In this document: positions 56,058 through 64,000 of the stretch, piece after piece | How the letters are laid out: each line of letters opens with the position of its first letter | How positions within the stretch are numbered: position 1 is the first letter of the stretch | Assembly: GCF_022569295.1 (NCBI RefSeq) | Contig: NZ_JAKFIA010000001.1 | Coordinates: 2,495,001 to 2,559,000, forward strand | Length of the DNA: 64,000 nt | Reading direction: 5' to 3' | DNA from: Pedomonas mirosovicensis | GTDB taxonomy: Bacteria > Pseudomonadota > Alphaproteobacteria > Sphingomonadales > Sphingomonadaceae | The notes under the pieces: generated by a model | Told to the model about the DNA's origin: nothing | What the model saw: only the letters and a program-made list of their open reading frames with translations | Database searches by the model: none | Made by a program: the position numbers and the translations under genes

Positions 56058-56456
56058 ATGGCTTCTGGGGCAAGGATCGTGAGATTGAAACTTTGGGCAT
56101 TGGGCGCACTGGTTTTGGCCGGTTGCGGCGGACGAGAAGCGCACCCCGTAGCAACGACCCAGTCTGTCGATCCGCTGCTGACCTGCGCGCACATTGCCGC
56201 CGAGTTTGGGAACAATCAGAAGCGCGTTGCCGAGTTGGCGGGCGAGCGGTCTGAGCGAAATCGCGATAACGTGGGCCTCCTCCTGTTCTCGCCGCTGTTC
56301 CTCGACCTCAGCCAGTCCGAGCGGAAGGAAGCAGAGGCGATCGCGGCACGCAACCAGCGCCTTCTGGAGCTTGCCACGGCTAAGTCCTGCGACGTTCGGC
56401 AGGAGATCGCCGCTGCGCTCGCCCCGCCGCCGGCAACCGCGGGTGCGGCCAAATAG
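56058..56456 (+). CDS. Small putative lipoprotein
   Basis: 132 aa; signal LWALGALVLAGC with lipobox Cys at about 23, then a helical mature domain with CAHIAAEFGNNQKRVAEL and RNQRLLELATAKSCD. Two cysteines may form a disulfide. A GTG at 56079 is an alternative start that gives a tighter signal peptide. Similar small helical lipoproteins are widespread, without known role. Confidence 0.7.
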   Translation: MASGARIVRLKLWALGALVLAGCGGREAHPVATTQSVDPLLTCAHIAAEFGNNQKRVAELAGERSERNRDNVGLLLFSPLFLDLSQSERKEAEAIAARNQRLLELATAKSCDVRQEIAAALAPPPATAGAAK

Positions 56457-56625
56457 GCGCATAAAAACGGGTGACTTCTCGGCCGCCCATGCGCTACTGA
56501 CCTGCATGAGAAATCCCCTAGCGTCCCGGCTCGCGGCAGCCTGACTCCTGTTGCCGCCCTATACATCGGGCCGGGACGCAACCCGGCATAGGGCTTGGCA
56601 GACACGAAGGCTGACAGGACGCGTC

Positions 56626-56931
56626 ATGACCGAGGACACTCCCCTTCCCGCAGGCCATAAGGCCGTCCGCGCCCGCATCTCGGGCCGGGTGCAGGGCGTG
56701 TGGTATCGCAAATGGACCAGCCAGAACGCCACCGAACTGGAGCTGGACGGCTGGGTCCGCAACCGGGAGGACGGCACGGTCGAGGCCCTGTTCGTCGGCC
56801 CCGCGACACAAGTGGATGAAATGATCCGCCGCTGCTGGCAGGGGCCGGAACACGCCGAAGTGACCAGCGTGACGACCGAGCCCACCCCCGGCATCACGCC
56901 CAAGGGCTTCGTGCAGAAACCAACGGTTTGA
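56626..56931 (+). CDS. acyP: Acylphosphatase
   Basis: A 101-aa enzyme hydrolysing acyl phosphates. The substrate loop GRVQGVWYR with catalytic arginine and the asparagine in GWVRNREDGTVEA are visible. The ATG at 56626 is preferred over the frame open further upstream. Single gene, followed by a composite hairpin repeat. Confidence 0.95.
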   Translation: MTEDTPLPAGHKAVRARISGRVQGVWYRKWTSQNATELELDGWVRNREDGTVEALFVGPATQVDEMIRRCWQGPEHAEVTSVTTEPTPGITPKGFVQKPTV

Positions 56932-56948
56932 TTTCCCGGCTGTGTTTA

Positions 56949-57112
56949 TTTTTGCAGAGGGACTCAGTCCCTCTGCACTCCCCTTCGTTTGACCGGCCGT
57001 GTTTCCGCGCCGTCTGGAAGCACGTGGTCACAATGAAAGGGCCGCGCCCGCCATCCCGAGCACGGCCCGATAAACGAAAGGGGGATCTTAAGGGGGCCCG
57101 AGACCCCTTAGA
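56949..57112. repeat. Composite of two inverted hairpin repeats, copy 6
   Basis: Left unit: TTTTTGCAGAGGGACT and AGTCCCTCTGCACTCCCC, then TTCGTTTGACCGGCCGTG (56949-57003). Right unit inverted: CACGGCCCGATAAACGAAAG then GGGGGATC, AAGGGGGC and CCCCTT (about 57060-57112). Between convergent acyP and the protease gene. Confidence 0.72.
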
Positions 57113-57140
57113 GCCTGTCGAAAGCGACCGCAGCCCGCCC

Positions 57141-58619
57141 CTACTGGCGGCAGCTGATATAGGCGGGCGGACGTACCGAGCATTCACCCTGCTGACCGCC
57201 GCGCGAGAAGCGGAAGGACACGGCGCCCGAGCCGCTTCTGGCCAGCTGGGCTTCCAGCTGATCGACGGTAGAGACGGCCTTGCCGTTGATCGCCTCGATG
57301 ATGTCTCCGGGCTGGAGGACGCCCAGCCGCGCCGCCGGGGAATTGGCAGCCATCTCCATGATGACCACGCCATGATCCGGCAGGCCGCCACCCAATTCCA
57401 TGGAGAGGGCAGGCGACAGGTTGCCCACCTTCACGCCCGCGAACAGGCTGTTGCCCCGCAGCACGGTCAGGTCGCGCGGCGGGATTTCCGGCGGAGCGGA
57501 CAGCTTGACCTTGATATTCTGCGCCTTGCCATTCCGCAGCACGGTGAAGATGGCGGTGGAGCCGATGTTCCTGGTCGCCACGCGGAACTGCAGCTCATTG
57601 ATGTCCGACACCTCCTTGCCGTCGATGGCGGTGATGATGTCGCCAACCTTCAGCCCTGCACTTGCGGCCGGGGATTTGGAGGAAAGCCGGTTGATGAGCA
57701 CGCCGCGCGGCCGCTCAAGGCCGAGGCCTGAGGCGATGTCCGAGTCGACCGCCTGGCCTTCGATGCCGACCCACGGGCGGATGATCTTGCCGGTGCCGGC
57801 CGCGCCGATGATCGACTTGATCATGTTGACCGGCACGGCAAAGCCCACGCCCACCGAACCGCCCGTGGGCGAGGCGATGAAGGTGTTGAGGCCGATCAGC
57901 TCACCCGCCAGGTTGACGAGCGCACCGCCCGAGTTGCCGGGGTTAATGGCCGCGTCCGTCTGGATATAATACTGGTAGCCGGTCGGGCCGCCGCCCGAGC
58001 GCACCGCCGAGACGATGCCTTGCGTTACGGTTTGGCCCACGCCGAACGGGTTGCCGATGGCCAGCGTGATATCGCCCACTTGAAGCTTGTCGCTGTCGCC
58101 CAGCTTCATCACGGGCAGGTCCTTGCCCTTGGTGTCGACCTTCACCAGTGCCAGATCGGAGCGCTCGTCCTGCAGAAGCACCTTGCCCTCGAACTCGCGC
58201 CGATCCGCCAGCACCACCCGGATCTCATCCGCATCACCCACCACGTGGCGGTTGGTGACGATGAGACCATCCGAGCGCACGATGACGCCGCTGCCGAGCG
58301 AGTTCTGCACCCGCGGCTCGGCCCGTCCGCCGAAGAAGAAGCGGAAGAAGGGGTCTTCCATCATCGGCTGCCGCTGGATGACCGTCTGCGTGTAGATGTT
58401 GACGACGCTGGGGGAGACGCGCTGCACTACGGGCGCGTAGGAGAGCTGCACCTGCGCTGTTGATGTGGGGGTTACGCGCCGGGTCTCGGTCTGGGCGGAC
58501 GGGGTCGTCTGTGCCTCTGCCGTTGACCCGTTGCTGGTTCCGTTCGGGCCGGTGGTTACACCCCACGCGAGCCCAAGGCCCGCGACCAGCCCAGTGCTTA
58601 GCCACATCAGTGATCGCAT
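57141..58619 (-). CDS. degP: DegP/HtrA-type periplasmic serine protease
   Basis: A 492-aa Do-family protease and chaperone. An N-terminal signal (WLSTGLVAGLGLAWG) is followed by the trypsin-like domain with His in VTNRHVVGDADEI, Asp in ERSDLALVKVD and Ser in INPGNSGGALVN, then two PDZ domains (GVLINRLSSKSPAASAGLK and GVVIMEMAANSPAARLGVLQ). It degrades misfolded envelope proteins. It ends with a Cys-containing QGECSVRPPAYISCRQ tail. Downstream of gmk by about 32 bp in the same direction. Confidence 0.94.
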   Translation of the reverse strand: MRSLMWLSTGLVAGLGLAWGVTTGPNGTSNGSTAEAQTTPSAQTETRRVTPTSTAQVQLSYAPVVQRVSPSVVNIYTQTVIQRQPMMEDPFFRFFFGGRAEPRVQNSLGSGVIVRSDGLIVTNRHVVGDADEIRVVLADRREFEGKVLLQDERSDLALVKVDTKGKDLPVMKLGDSDKLQVGDITLAIGNPFGVGQTVTQGIVSAVRSGGGPTGYQYYIQTDAAINPGNSGGALVNLAGELIGLNTFIASPTGGSVGVGFAVPVNMIKSIIGAAGTGKIIRPWVGIEGQAVDSDIASGLGLERPRGVLINRLSSKSPAASAGLKVGDIITAIDGKEVSDINELQFRVATRNIGSTAIFTVLRNGKAQNIKVKLSAPPEIPPRDLTVLRGNSLFAGVKVGNLSPALSMELGGGLPDHGVVIMEMAANSPAARLGVLQPGDIIEAINGKAVSTVDQLEAQLARSGSGAVSFRFSRGGQQGECSVRPPAYISCRQ

Positions 58620-58651
58620 CTAGCTGCCCCTTATGGTTATGACATCTCTGC

Positions 58652-59296
58652 CTATTTAGGAATGAGCAGTTCTTTCACAAACTCCGCCAAGCCAATTTGT
58701 CGAGCCCGTTTCAGGCGTTCGGCGGCCAGAATGGTTTTAACCTGCGACAAGCAGCGTTCCAGGTCATCGTTTACCAGCACGTAATCATATTCAGCCCAAT
58801 GGCTGATCTCATCCGCCGCGCGAGCCATGCGCCCCTGAATGACCTCGTCCGAGTCCTGCGCCCGGCTCCGCAGCCGGTGCTCCAGCGCCTGCATGGAGGG
58901 CGGCAGGATGAACACCCGCACCAGATCGCCCTGCGCCTTCTGGGCAATCTGCTGGGTGCCCTGCCAGTCGATATCGAACAGCACATCCCGGCCGAGCGCC
59001 AGCGCCGCCTCCACCGGGCCACGCGGCGTGCCGTAGCGGTTGGAGAACACGTGCGCCCACTCGAGAAAGGCCTCTTCCCGCACCATTTCCTCGAACCGGG
59101 GCTGGTCGACGAAGTAATAGTCCTTGCCGTCCACCTCGCCGGGGCGCGGCGGGCGGGTGGTGGCCGAAACGGACATGACGATGTTGCTGTCGTCCTGCAG
59201 CAGCAACCGCGACAGCGTGGACTTGCCCGCCCCCGAGGGAGACGACAGCACGAACATCAAACCACGGCGCACGCCGGAGGAAACCACCGAGGGCAT
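58652..59296 (-). CDS. gmk: Guanylate kinase
   Basis: Phosphorylates GMP to GDP. 214 aa; P-loop SSPSGAGKST, SATTRPPRPGEVDGKDYYFV for GMP binding, and FDIDWQGTQQI. The ATG at 59296 follows GGAAGG; a TTG six codons upstream is on that site. It lies 20 bp downstream of yicC in the same direction, a pair conserved widely. Confidence 0.96.
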   Translation of the reverse strand: MPSVVSSGVRRGLMFVLSSPSGAGKSTLSRLLLQDDSNIVMSVSATTRPPRPGEVDGKDYYFVDQPRFEEMVREEAFLEWAHVFSNRYGTPRGPVEAALALGRDVLFDIDWQGTQQIAQKAQGDLVRVFILPPSMQALEHRLRSRAQDSDEVIQGRMARAADEISHWAEYDYVLVNDDLERCLSQVKTILAAERLKRARQIGLAEFVKELLIPK

Positions 59297-59316
59297 AAAA
59301 CTCAAGCCTTCCAAAA

Positions 59317-60210
59317 CTATTCGATATTCTGAACCTGCTCGCGGAGTTGATCGATCGTCGCCTTGAGGTCAAGGCCGACCCGGTTCAGCTCCACGGTCGC
59401 GGACTTGTTGCACAGGGTCGTCGCCTCCCGGTTCAGCTCCTGCGCCAGGAAATCGAACTTGCGGCCCACCGGCCCGCCTGCCCGCAGCAGCGCCTGCGCC
59501 TGCTCCACGTGAGCCTTGAGCCGGTCCAGCTCCTCCCGCACATCGGCTTTGACGGCGATCAGCGCCACTTCCTGCGCCACCCGATCCGGGTCCACCCGCC
59601 TGTCGCCCGCCAGCAGGCTCTCGATCTGCGCCTCCAGCCGCTGGCGGATCATGGCGGGCTGCTCCCGCGCCGCGCTTTCCGCCGCGCCGTGCAGCAGCGC
59701 CACCCGATCCAAGAGGCCGGCGAGCAGTTCGGCAATCTTGTCGCCCTCCAGTGCCCGGTGGGCCGCCAGCTGGGCCACCGCCCGCTCCAGATCGGCAAGA
59801 ATCGCGGCGTGCAGCGCGTCCCGCGCCTCCTCGCTCAGCGGCGGCTCGCCCTCGACCACACCCTTGAGGCCAAGGAGTTCGGCCGGGCCCGGCTTGGGCA
59901 GGCCATAGCGCTCCGCCAGCTCCAGCGCCGCGGCGGCATAACTGTCCAGCAGCGCCCGGTTGAGCGCTAGCCCCCCGTTCGCGCCCGCAGCAGGCGTCAC
60001 CGTCAGCGCGACATTCACCGACCCGCGCGCCAGCCGCGCCTGCAACGCCCCGCGCGCCAGCGGCTCCAGCGCCTCGAACCCGTTGGGCAGGCGCAGACGC
60101 AACTCAAGGCTGCGGCCATTGACAGATTTCAGCTCCCAGACCCAGGACCACCCCTCGGCCTCGCCGTTTGTCCGGGCAAAGCCCGTCATGCTGTGCAATG
60201 AAATTTCCAT
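59317..60210 (-). CDS. yicC: YicC-family endoribonuclease
   Basis: A 297-aa protein starting near SMTGFARTNGEAEG, with the family segments WELKSVNGRSLELRLRLP and the C-terminal HVEQAQALLRAGGPVGRKFD then LAQELNREATTLCNKS. YicC is reported as an endoribonuclease acting on small RNAs in E. coli. Start M 60210 is preferred. Precedes gmk in a likely two-gene operon. Confidence 0.92.
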   Translation of the reverse strand: MEISLHSMTGFARTNGEAEGWSWVWELKSVNGRSLELRLRLPNGFEALEPLARGALQARLARGSVNVALTVTPAAGANGGLALNRALLDSYAAAALELAERYGLPKPGPAELLGLKGVVEGEPPLSEEARDALHAAILADLERAVAQLAAHRALEGDKIAELLAGLLDRVALLHGAAESAAREQPAMIRQRLEAQIESLLAGDRRVDPDRVAQEVALIAVKADVREELDRLKAHVEQAQALLRAGGPVGRKFDFLAQELNREATTLCNKSATVELNRVGLDLKATIDQLREQVQNIE

Positions 60211-60342
60211 GCCTCCGTGTGTGCCAGCCTGCAGCGCAGGACGCAACGCCCGCGCCGGCCGCTGCCAAGAATTTCGTTCTTTGCATGTAATAAAGATCGA
60301 CTATCCTGCCAGGCCAATTGGGGGAATCCGGGGGACCAATAC

Positions 60343-61191
60343 ATGGAATACACGATACTCTCGCCAAGCAGCGCATGGGCGAATCTGCGTGCTTTGCCAA
60401 CGCCGATCTGGAAACAGATGCTGACGGCGATTGCGATCTATTGCGCCGCCTATGCCGCGATCGAGGTCATCTATGGCACGCAGACTTCCGAAGCAGGCGC
60501 AGCGCCGTCCGTGGCCGGAAGCATCGGCCACATCCTGATCCCCTTCATTGGCTTGCTCCTTACCTATGGCCTCAACCGGCTGATCGCCGCGTATGATCGC
60601 AATGAAGAGCCCACGCGCGCCTTCATCGTAAGCGGTTTCCTGCGCCGCTTGCTGCTGCCGCTCGTCGGGATCTTCCTGCTCTGTGGCCTGGTGGGAGCGC
60701 TGATTATACTCCTGGCCATCAATGTTCTATGGTCAGCGCACGGCCCGATGCCCGGCACGACCTTTGCGATGCTTGCCGCCACGCTGATCTTTGCCGGGCC
60801 GCTTATCTATATCAGCCTGCGGTTGACCTGCGTCGTGCCCGTGATCGCATTTGAGGAAATTGGCTTCATTGCGGCGATCAAGCGCTCCTGGCAGATGAGC
60901 AAGGGCCAGGCCGGGCGCATCTTCGCAACGGCAATTGCCATGACGATGATGGCGCTCGTTGCCGCTCTTGTCTGGATACTGGTTATTCTGCTGATCAGCC
61001 TCCCGTTCGGCGGCCTGTCCACAGACGCAACACCGGCCAACAGCCTTGCGGGCGGCATCAAGTTCCTGCTCGCGTTTGGCCTCCTGTGGATCACCGCGAC
61101 GCCATCCTACCTCCTCTCCCCGGCCATCTACCGCATCCTGCGGCGGAACGAGCAGGCATGGGCAGAGCTGAATGGGACGGAGCGGGCCTGA
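60343..61191 (+). CDS. Uncharacterised multi-pass membrane protein
   Basis: A 282-aa protein with about six hydrophobic helices (around 25-45, 65-85, 105-135, 145-170, 200-230, 240-260) and the motif RLTCVVPVIAFEEIGFIAAIKRSWQMSKGQ (core VVPVIAFEEIGF, then AIKRSWQMSKG), typical of the membrane domain found in glycerophosphodiesterase-linked and DUF975-like proteins. GGGGGA precedes ATG 60343. Function unknown. Ends 7 bp from fumC on the opposite strand. Confidence 0.8.
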   Translation: MEYTILSPSSAWANLRALPTPIWKQMLTAIAIYCAAYAAIEVIYGTQTSEAGAAPSVAGSIGHILIPFIGLLLTYGLNRLIAAYDRNEEPTRAFIVSGFLRRLLLPLVGIFLLCGLVGALIILLAINVLWSAHGPMPGTTFAMLAATLIFAGPLIYISLRLTCVVPVIAFEEIGFIAAIKRSWQMSKGQAGRIFATAIAMTMMALVAALVWILVILLISLPFGGLSTDATPANSLAGGIKFLLAFGLLWITATPSYLLSPAIYRILRRNEQAWAELNGTERA

Positions 61192-61198
61192 CCCAGCG

Positions 61199-62602
61199 TT
61201 ATTCGGTGCCGCCGGAGGGGCCCAGCATCTTCTCCGGCCGCACCACCTCGCGGAAACGTTCCTCGGTGATGAGGCCCAGCTCCAGCCCCGCCTGCAACAG
61301 CGTGGTGCCGTTGTGGTGGGCGTGCTTGGCGATCTTGGCGGCGTTATCGTAGCCGATCTCGGGCGCAAGCGCCGTTACCAGCATCAGGCTTTCGTTGATG
61401 ATGGCATTGAGCCGCCCCACGTTCGGCTCGATGCCGACAACGCAGCGGTCGGTGAAGGAGCGCGCGCCATCCGCCAGCAGGCGGATGGATTGCAGCACGT
61501 TGTAGGCGATCACCGGCTTGAACACGTTGAGTTCGAAGTGGCCTTGCGCGCCTGCCACCGTGACCGTGGTGTGGTTGCCCATCACCTGCGCCGCCACCAT
61601 GGTGAGGCTCTCGGCCTGCGTCGGGTTCACCTTGCCCGGCATGATGGACGAGCCCGGCTCGTTCTCGGGCAGCATCAGCTCGCCAAGGCCGCAGCGCGGC
61701 CCGCTGCCGAGCAGGCGGATGTCGTTGGCGATCTTGTTGAGGCTGACGGCGATGGTGTTAAGCGCGCCGGAAAGCTCCACCATCGTGTCGTGAGTGGCCA
61801 GCGCCTCGAACTTGTTGGGGGCGGTGACGAACGGCAGGCCGGTCAGCTCCCGCAGCTCCAGCGCGATGCCCTCCGCCCAGCCCGCCCGGGTGTTGAGCCC
61901 GGTGCCGACGGCGGTGCCGCCCTGCGCCAGCTCGTAGACGCGCGGCAACGCCGCCTTCAGCCGCTCGATGCCCATCGCCACCATGTGAGCATAGCCGGAG
62001 AACTCCTGCCCCAGCGTGACGGGCGTTGCGTCCTGAAGGTGGGTGCGGCCGATCTTGATGATGTCGCCCCACGCTTCCGCCTTGGCCTCCAGCGCTTCCT
62101 GCAGGTGCATGAGGGACGGAATCAAGCGCTCCACCACCTCGCGGGCGCTGGCCACATGCATGGCGGTGGGGAATGTATCGTTGGAGGACTGCGCCTTGTT
62201 CACATGGTCGTTGGGGTGAACCGGGCTCTTGCCGCCGCGCGTGCCGGTGAGGATCTCGTTGGCGCGGCCCGCGATCACCTCGTTAGCGTTCATGTTGGTC
62301 TGGGTGCCGGAGCCGGTCTGCCAGATGACCAGCGGAAACTCCGCATCAAAGCGGCCTTCCGCCACTTCCCGCGCCGCCGTTTCGATGGCCTGCGCCAGCC
62401 GGGTTTCCAGGTCGCCGAAACGGGCATTCACCCGCGCGGCCGCCCACTTGATGTAGCCCAGCGCGTGGATGAGCGGCGGAGGCATGTGCTCGCCGCCAAT
62501 GGGAAAGTTCAGGATGGATCGCTGAGTCTGCGCGCCCCAATAGTGATCGGCGGGAACGCCGATGGGACCAAAGCTATCGGTTTCCGTGCGCGCTGCCATC
62601 AT
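61199..62602 (-). CDS. fumC: Class II fumarate hydratase
   Basis: Reversible hydration of fumarate to malate in the TCA cycle. The 467-aa protein has the superfamily signature [11 protein letters not shown], the N-terminal [21 protein letters not shown] (core [14 protein letters not shown]) and the active-site region with [11 protein letters not shown]. Iron-independent, homotetrameric. Separated from sspB by about 130 bp on the same strand. Confidence 0.96.
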   Translation of the reverse strand: MMAARTETDSFGPIGVPADHYWGAQTQRSILNFPIGGEHMPPPLIHALGYIKWAAARVNARFGDLETRLAQAIETAAREVAEGRFDAEFPLVIWQTGSGTQTNMNANEVIAGRANEILTGTRGGKSPVHPNDHVNKAQSSNDTFPTAMHVASAREVVERLIPSLMHLQEALEAKAEAWGDIIKIGRTHLQDATPVTLGQEFSGYAHMVAMGIERLKAALPRVYELAQGGTAVGTGLNTRAGWAEGIALELRELTGLPFVTAPNKFEALATHDTMVELSGALNTIAVSLNKIANDIRLLGSGPRCGLGELMLPENEPGSSIMPGKVNPTQAESLTMVAAQVMGNHTTVTVAGAQGHFELNVFKPVIAYNVLQSIRLLADGARSFTDRCVVGIEPNVGRLNAIINESLMLVTALAPEIGYDNAAKIAKHAHHNGTTLLQAGLELGLITEERFREVVRPEKMLGPSGGTE

Positions 62603-62736
62603 CCGCTCCCTGCTTGACCGTTTACTGCGCCTAACCTGCAGGCACTATTCCCCGCGAAGGTTAACCGCGATCACAAAAGGATCAAGAGAGGGATGGGGTT
62701 CCGGCCCGGCCGCATCTGGCGGCCGGAGGCGAAGCG

Positions 62737-63249
62737 TCAGGATTTCTTGCGGAACCGGTCGAGCGTGATGACATTGCTGCCGCCCTCGCCCGGCGCCTCG
62801 CTGGCAGGCTGCGGCGCGGCCTCGGCGGGAGCTTCCACCTCGACGGGCGAAACCTCGTCCGGCACCGCCTGCGGCATGGCCTCCGCCTCGGGCGGCTGGA
62901 ATTGCAGGCCGAAGTTCACGGCAGGGTCCACGAAGCCCACCAGGGCCGCATAGGGCACCACGATGTGGGAAGGCACCTGGTTGAACGACAGGCTCACCTC
63001 GAACCGGTCCTCATGCACGTGCAGGTCCCAGTAGCGGTTCTGCAGCACGATGGTGATTTCGTCCGGATACTTCTCGAGCAGGGCCTTGGGCAGAATCACG
63101 CCCGGATACCGGGTCTTAAAGGCAATGTAGAAGTGATGCTGGCCCGGCAGGCCACCGGCCTCCACCGACTTGAGCACCCGCGCCACCACGCTGCGAAGCG
63201 CAGCCTGGACATAGTCCTCGTAAGGGATGAGCGATTCTGTCGTCACCAT
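62737..63249 (-). CDS. sspB: ClpXP adaptor SspB (alphaproteobacterial type)
   Basis: Delivers SsrA-tagged proteins to ClpXP. 170 aa; the fold starts with YEDYVQAALRSVVARVLKSV, then GQHHFYIAFKTRYPGV, and PSHIVVPYAALVGFVDPAVNFGL for tag binding. A Pro/Glu/Ala-rich flexible linker leads to a final SNVITLDRFRKKS, the ClpX-binding motif of the SspB-alpha group. The ATG at 63249 is chosen; the open frame further upstream runs into ssrA. Immediately downstream of ssrA on the same strand. Confidence 0.95.
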   Translation of the reverse strand: MVTTESLIPYEDYVQAALRSVVARVLKSVEAGGLPGQHHFYIAFKTRYPGVILPKALLEKYPDEITIVLQNRYWDLHVHEDRFEVSLSFNQVPSHIVVPYAALVGFVDPAVNFGLQFQPPEAEAMPQAVPDEVSPVEVEAPAEAAPQPASEAPGEGGSNVITLDRFRKKS

Positions 63250-63311
63250 GTCACCGTGCGGCACAGTCCCGTTGGCGTCAAGCAGCCGAAGCGGCCACAG
63301 CCAAAAATAGA

Positions 63312-63670
63312 TAAAAAATGGAGGGACTTCTGTTGCCCGGCGCCCTCCGTGCCGCGTTAGTGCTTCTGTTGCCCGGTGCACCACGGACCGCGCTTTGGTT
63401 GAAGTAACCTTACCCTATCGGGTTAGGTTACGCGGCCAGAGCGAATGCCTCGTTATCGTTGGCATTTGTCGATTTGACCAGTTTAACGGCTCAGTCAGGC
63501 CGGGCGAAAGTCGTCGTCTTTGAACACACGTCGATCCTAGTTCACCCCCATCAGAAACTCCGCCGTGGCATACGCGACGGGGCTTTTGGTGGAGGTGCCG
63601 GGTACCGCCCCCGGGTCCGCTGTGTCTATTCCACGACACCGTTTATCGCCATAGCTGCGCGAGGCAGCAG
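63312..63670 (-). ncRNA. ssrA: Two-piece (circularly permuted) transfer-messenger RNA
   Basis: Read on the minus strand, the acceptor piece comes first and ends with CACCTCC-ACCA (CCA end at 63587) after a T-arm CCGGG-GGCGGTA-CCCGG. A 37-bp spacer (63586-63550) follows, then the coding piece begins GGGGGTGAACTAGGATCGAC at 63549; GGGGGTG pairs with CACCTCC. The tag frame (63463-63428) encodes ANDNEAFALAA and a TAA inside a hairpin. Two CCGGGCAACAGAAG blocks further on look like pseudoknot or hairpin elements, the last followed by a T-run. Rescues stalled ribosomes and tags products for Clp proteases. Confidence 0.93.
63428..63463 (-). other. tmRNA tag-peptide reading frame
   Basis: GCC resume codon, then AAC GAT AAC GAG GCA TTC GCT CTG GCC GCG TAA: tag ANDNEAFALAA. 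The AND start suits SspB, and LAA is the ClpX/ClpA degron end. Confidence 0.93.
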
Positions 63671-63674
63671 AACG

Positions 63675-63703
63675 AATATAGGGGAGAGCCCGCCGGATTT
63701 GAA
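63675..63703 (-). promoter_or_regulatory. Predicted ssrA promoter
   Basis: On the minus strand TTCAAA (63703-63698), a 17-bp spacer, and TATATT (63680-63675). The start would fall near 63668, just before the acceptor-piece hairpin GCTGC-CTCGC-GCAGC. Confidence 0.6.
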
Positions 63704-63756
63704 GGCCTGGATTGAGTTGCCAGCCCAGAAATATCCGGACCAAACCATAACGAAAG

Positions 63757-63789
63757 AGCACCGACCCGCCGGCGGACGGATCGGTGCTC
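63757..63789 (-). terminator. Terminator for the gene at the right edge
   Basis: On the minus strand GAGCACCGA (63789-63781) pairs with TCGGTGCTC (63765-63757), followed by TTTCG. It ends the minus-strand gene before ssrA. Confidence 0.65.
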
Positions 63790-63859
63790 GGGGGTTCCGC
63801 GGCCGTACATCCGGGCCGCAGACCAGTCGCCCGGCGCGCCGGGCTATTCGCTGCGAGGG

Positions 63860-64000
63860 CTAGATCAGCACCTCGGTAAACTCCATCACGCCACCCGCCG
63901 CGTTGGCGCGGGCCTTCCGCATGGCCTGAAACAGCCGGACGTTCCGCACCACCACCATCTGCTTCATCTTGGCAGCGATCACGCGGGCAGAGGCGTAGTC
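63860..64000 (-). CDS. C-terminal fragment of an unidentified protein, truncated by the window edge
   Basis: The minus strand is open from the right edge to a TAG at 63860-63862, 46 residues with a run VIAAKMKQMVVVRNVRLF and an end MEFTEVLI. It is helical and basic. A terminator lies about 70 bp downstream, in keeping with a real gene end. The family is not recognised. Confidence 0.6.
   Translation of the reverse strand, partial: DYASARVIAAKMKQMVVVRNVRLFQAMRKARANAAGGVMEFTEVLI

Overview
The window is a GC-rich, densely packed chromosomal segment of an alphaproteobacterium. This rests on a MinD-like MipZ ATPase, a circularly permuted two-piece tmRNA gene, an SspB adaptor ending in a ClpX-binding motif, an ATP12 assembly chaperone, an Atm1-type exporter, a phasin preceded by a CTGC-N3-GCAG operator, and clpS-clpA. 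The gene mix recalls Sphingomonadales or neighbouring orders, but genus cannot be fixed from sequence alone. Nearly everything is core housekeeping; one insertion sequence is the only clear mobile element.

Layout. 1-9.9 kb: tail of an unknown gene, DNA polymerase IV, a RidA protein, a GDPD-fold protein with a stripped active site, a FemAB-like acyltransferase, a Sel1 protein, a soluble histidine kinase, panC, mipZ with a membrane J-protein, and a frameshifted phosphohexomutase. 9.9-19.5 kb: phasin with PhaR-type operator, clpS, clpA, a ClC channel, a frameshifted unknown gene, hisI, a LysR/FMN-reductase pair and folE. 19.5-29.3 kb: purF, an SDR, a TraB/GumN protein, a candidate orphan structured RNA, hemH, a Tat-exported molybdopterin oxidoreductase subunit and an acyl-CoA synthetase. 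29.4-40.6 kb: the lgt-midA-GNAT-pgeF operon, a lipoprotein/M48 protease/lipoprotein operon, prs, an EamA/LysR pair, and a TipAS-type MerR gene cut by an IS5-family element. 40.7-49.6 kb: HMG-CoA lyase, Atm1 exporter, alpha/beta hydrolase, wrbA, three consecutive Gln/Gly/Ser-rich low-complexity proteins, and a large patatin-like protein. 49.9-55.3 kb: rarA overlapping an RNase H-like gene, then crcB, a frameshifted pseudouridine synthase, HAD phosphatase, small membrane protein and ATP12. 55.3-64 kb: lipoproteins, acylphosphatase, a DegP-type protease, gmk-yicC, a membrane protein, fumC, sspB and ssrA.

Two themes recur. Protein quality control is well represented: ClpS/ClpA, tmRNA with its adaptor SspB as its immediate neighbour, DegP, an M48 protease and a J-protein. 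Nucleotide metabolism is also prominent (prs, purF, hisI, folE, gmk, pgeF). Several genes break at short C runs, which may be assembly error. A family of GC-rich hairpins, often in inverted pairs, sits at gene 3' ends throughout.
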